DNA from: Phallusia mammillata
Taxonomy: Eukaryota; Chordata; Ascidiacea; Phlebobranchia; Ascidiidae
Reading direction: 5' to 3'
DNA length: 64,000 nt
Assembly: GCA_003260075.1 (NCBI GenBank)
Contig: QLIY01000081.1
Span: forward strand, 125,256 to 189,255
Position numbers and translations under genes: made by a program. The notes beneath the pieces are model-generated. The model ran no database searches and had not been told where the DNA came from. It was given only the letters and a program-made list of their open reading frames with translations. How positions within the stretch are numbered: position 1 is the stretch's first letter; each line of letters opens with the position of its first letter. This document shows, piece by piece, positions 63,992-64,000 of the stretch.

Positions 63992-64000
63992 AGTGAAAAT

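Overview
This is eukaryotic, intron-rich, AT-rich DNA. The conserved proteins are clear chordate orthologues (TBC1D15, paxillin, condensin-2 subunit H2, importin-9, class I PITP). Compact genes, small introns, an intronless importin-9, possible trans-splice acceptors and a heavy load of short hAT-type elements suggest an ascidian tunicate, Ciona-like. That species call is inference; no search was run.

Layout. (1) 108-5432, minus: the 5' exons of a TBC1D15/17 Rab-GAP gene that runs off the left edge. (2) 5433-6111: a divergent promoter with a CRE and an E-box. (3) about 6112-11863, plus: an unrecognised multi-exon, probably helical protein ending in a MYND-type zinc finger. (4) 14663-30752, plus: a complete paxillin gene with LD1-LD5 and four LIM domains. 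(5) 32691-39635, minus: NCAPH2 in 14 exons. (6) 40166-43240, minus: intronless importin-9, 531 bp upstream of NCAPH2 and perhaps in an operon with it. (7) 44618 to the right edge, plus: a receptor with signal peptide, cadherin repeats, one transmembrane helix and a tyrosine-kinase fold whose catalytic residues are lost (HRD to HAA, DFG to ECC). An intronless PITP gene lies antisense inside one of its introns.

The most pervasive structure is technical. About 30 homopolymer tracts, mostly 10-15 bases, sit between two near-identical copies of the same 45-850 bp, differing by SNPs and small indels. All such joins are poly-G before the single N at 53301 and poly-C after the single N at 54034. This looks like uncollapsed allelic contig ends joined through an artefactual homopolymer, with a change of contig orientation at the Ns. 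It creates false exon duplications in paxillin (exon 7 in full; 4 and 6 in part), in the receptor gene (exon 11) and in TBC1D15 (exon 2, part).

Real repeats include several families of short non-autonomous hAT-like elements with 8-bp target duplications, one nested pair, a roughly 300-bp element with 30-bp inverted termini, tRNA-derived SINE copies in the receptor introns, and a 110-bp minisatellite. Exon boundaries were set by hand from GT/AG signals, phase and homology. Nearly all keep frame across the whole gene, which is the main internal check.
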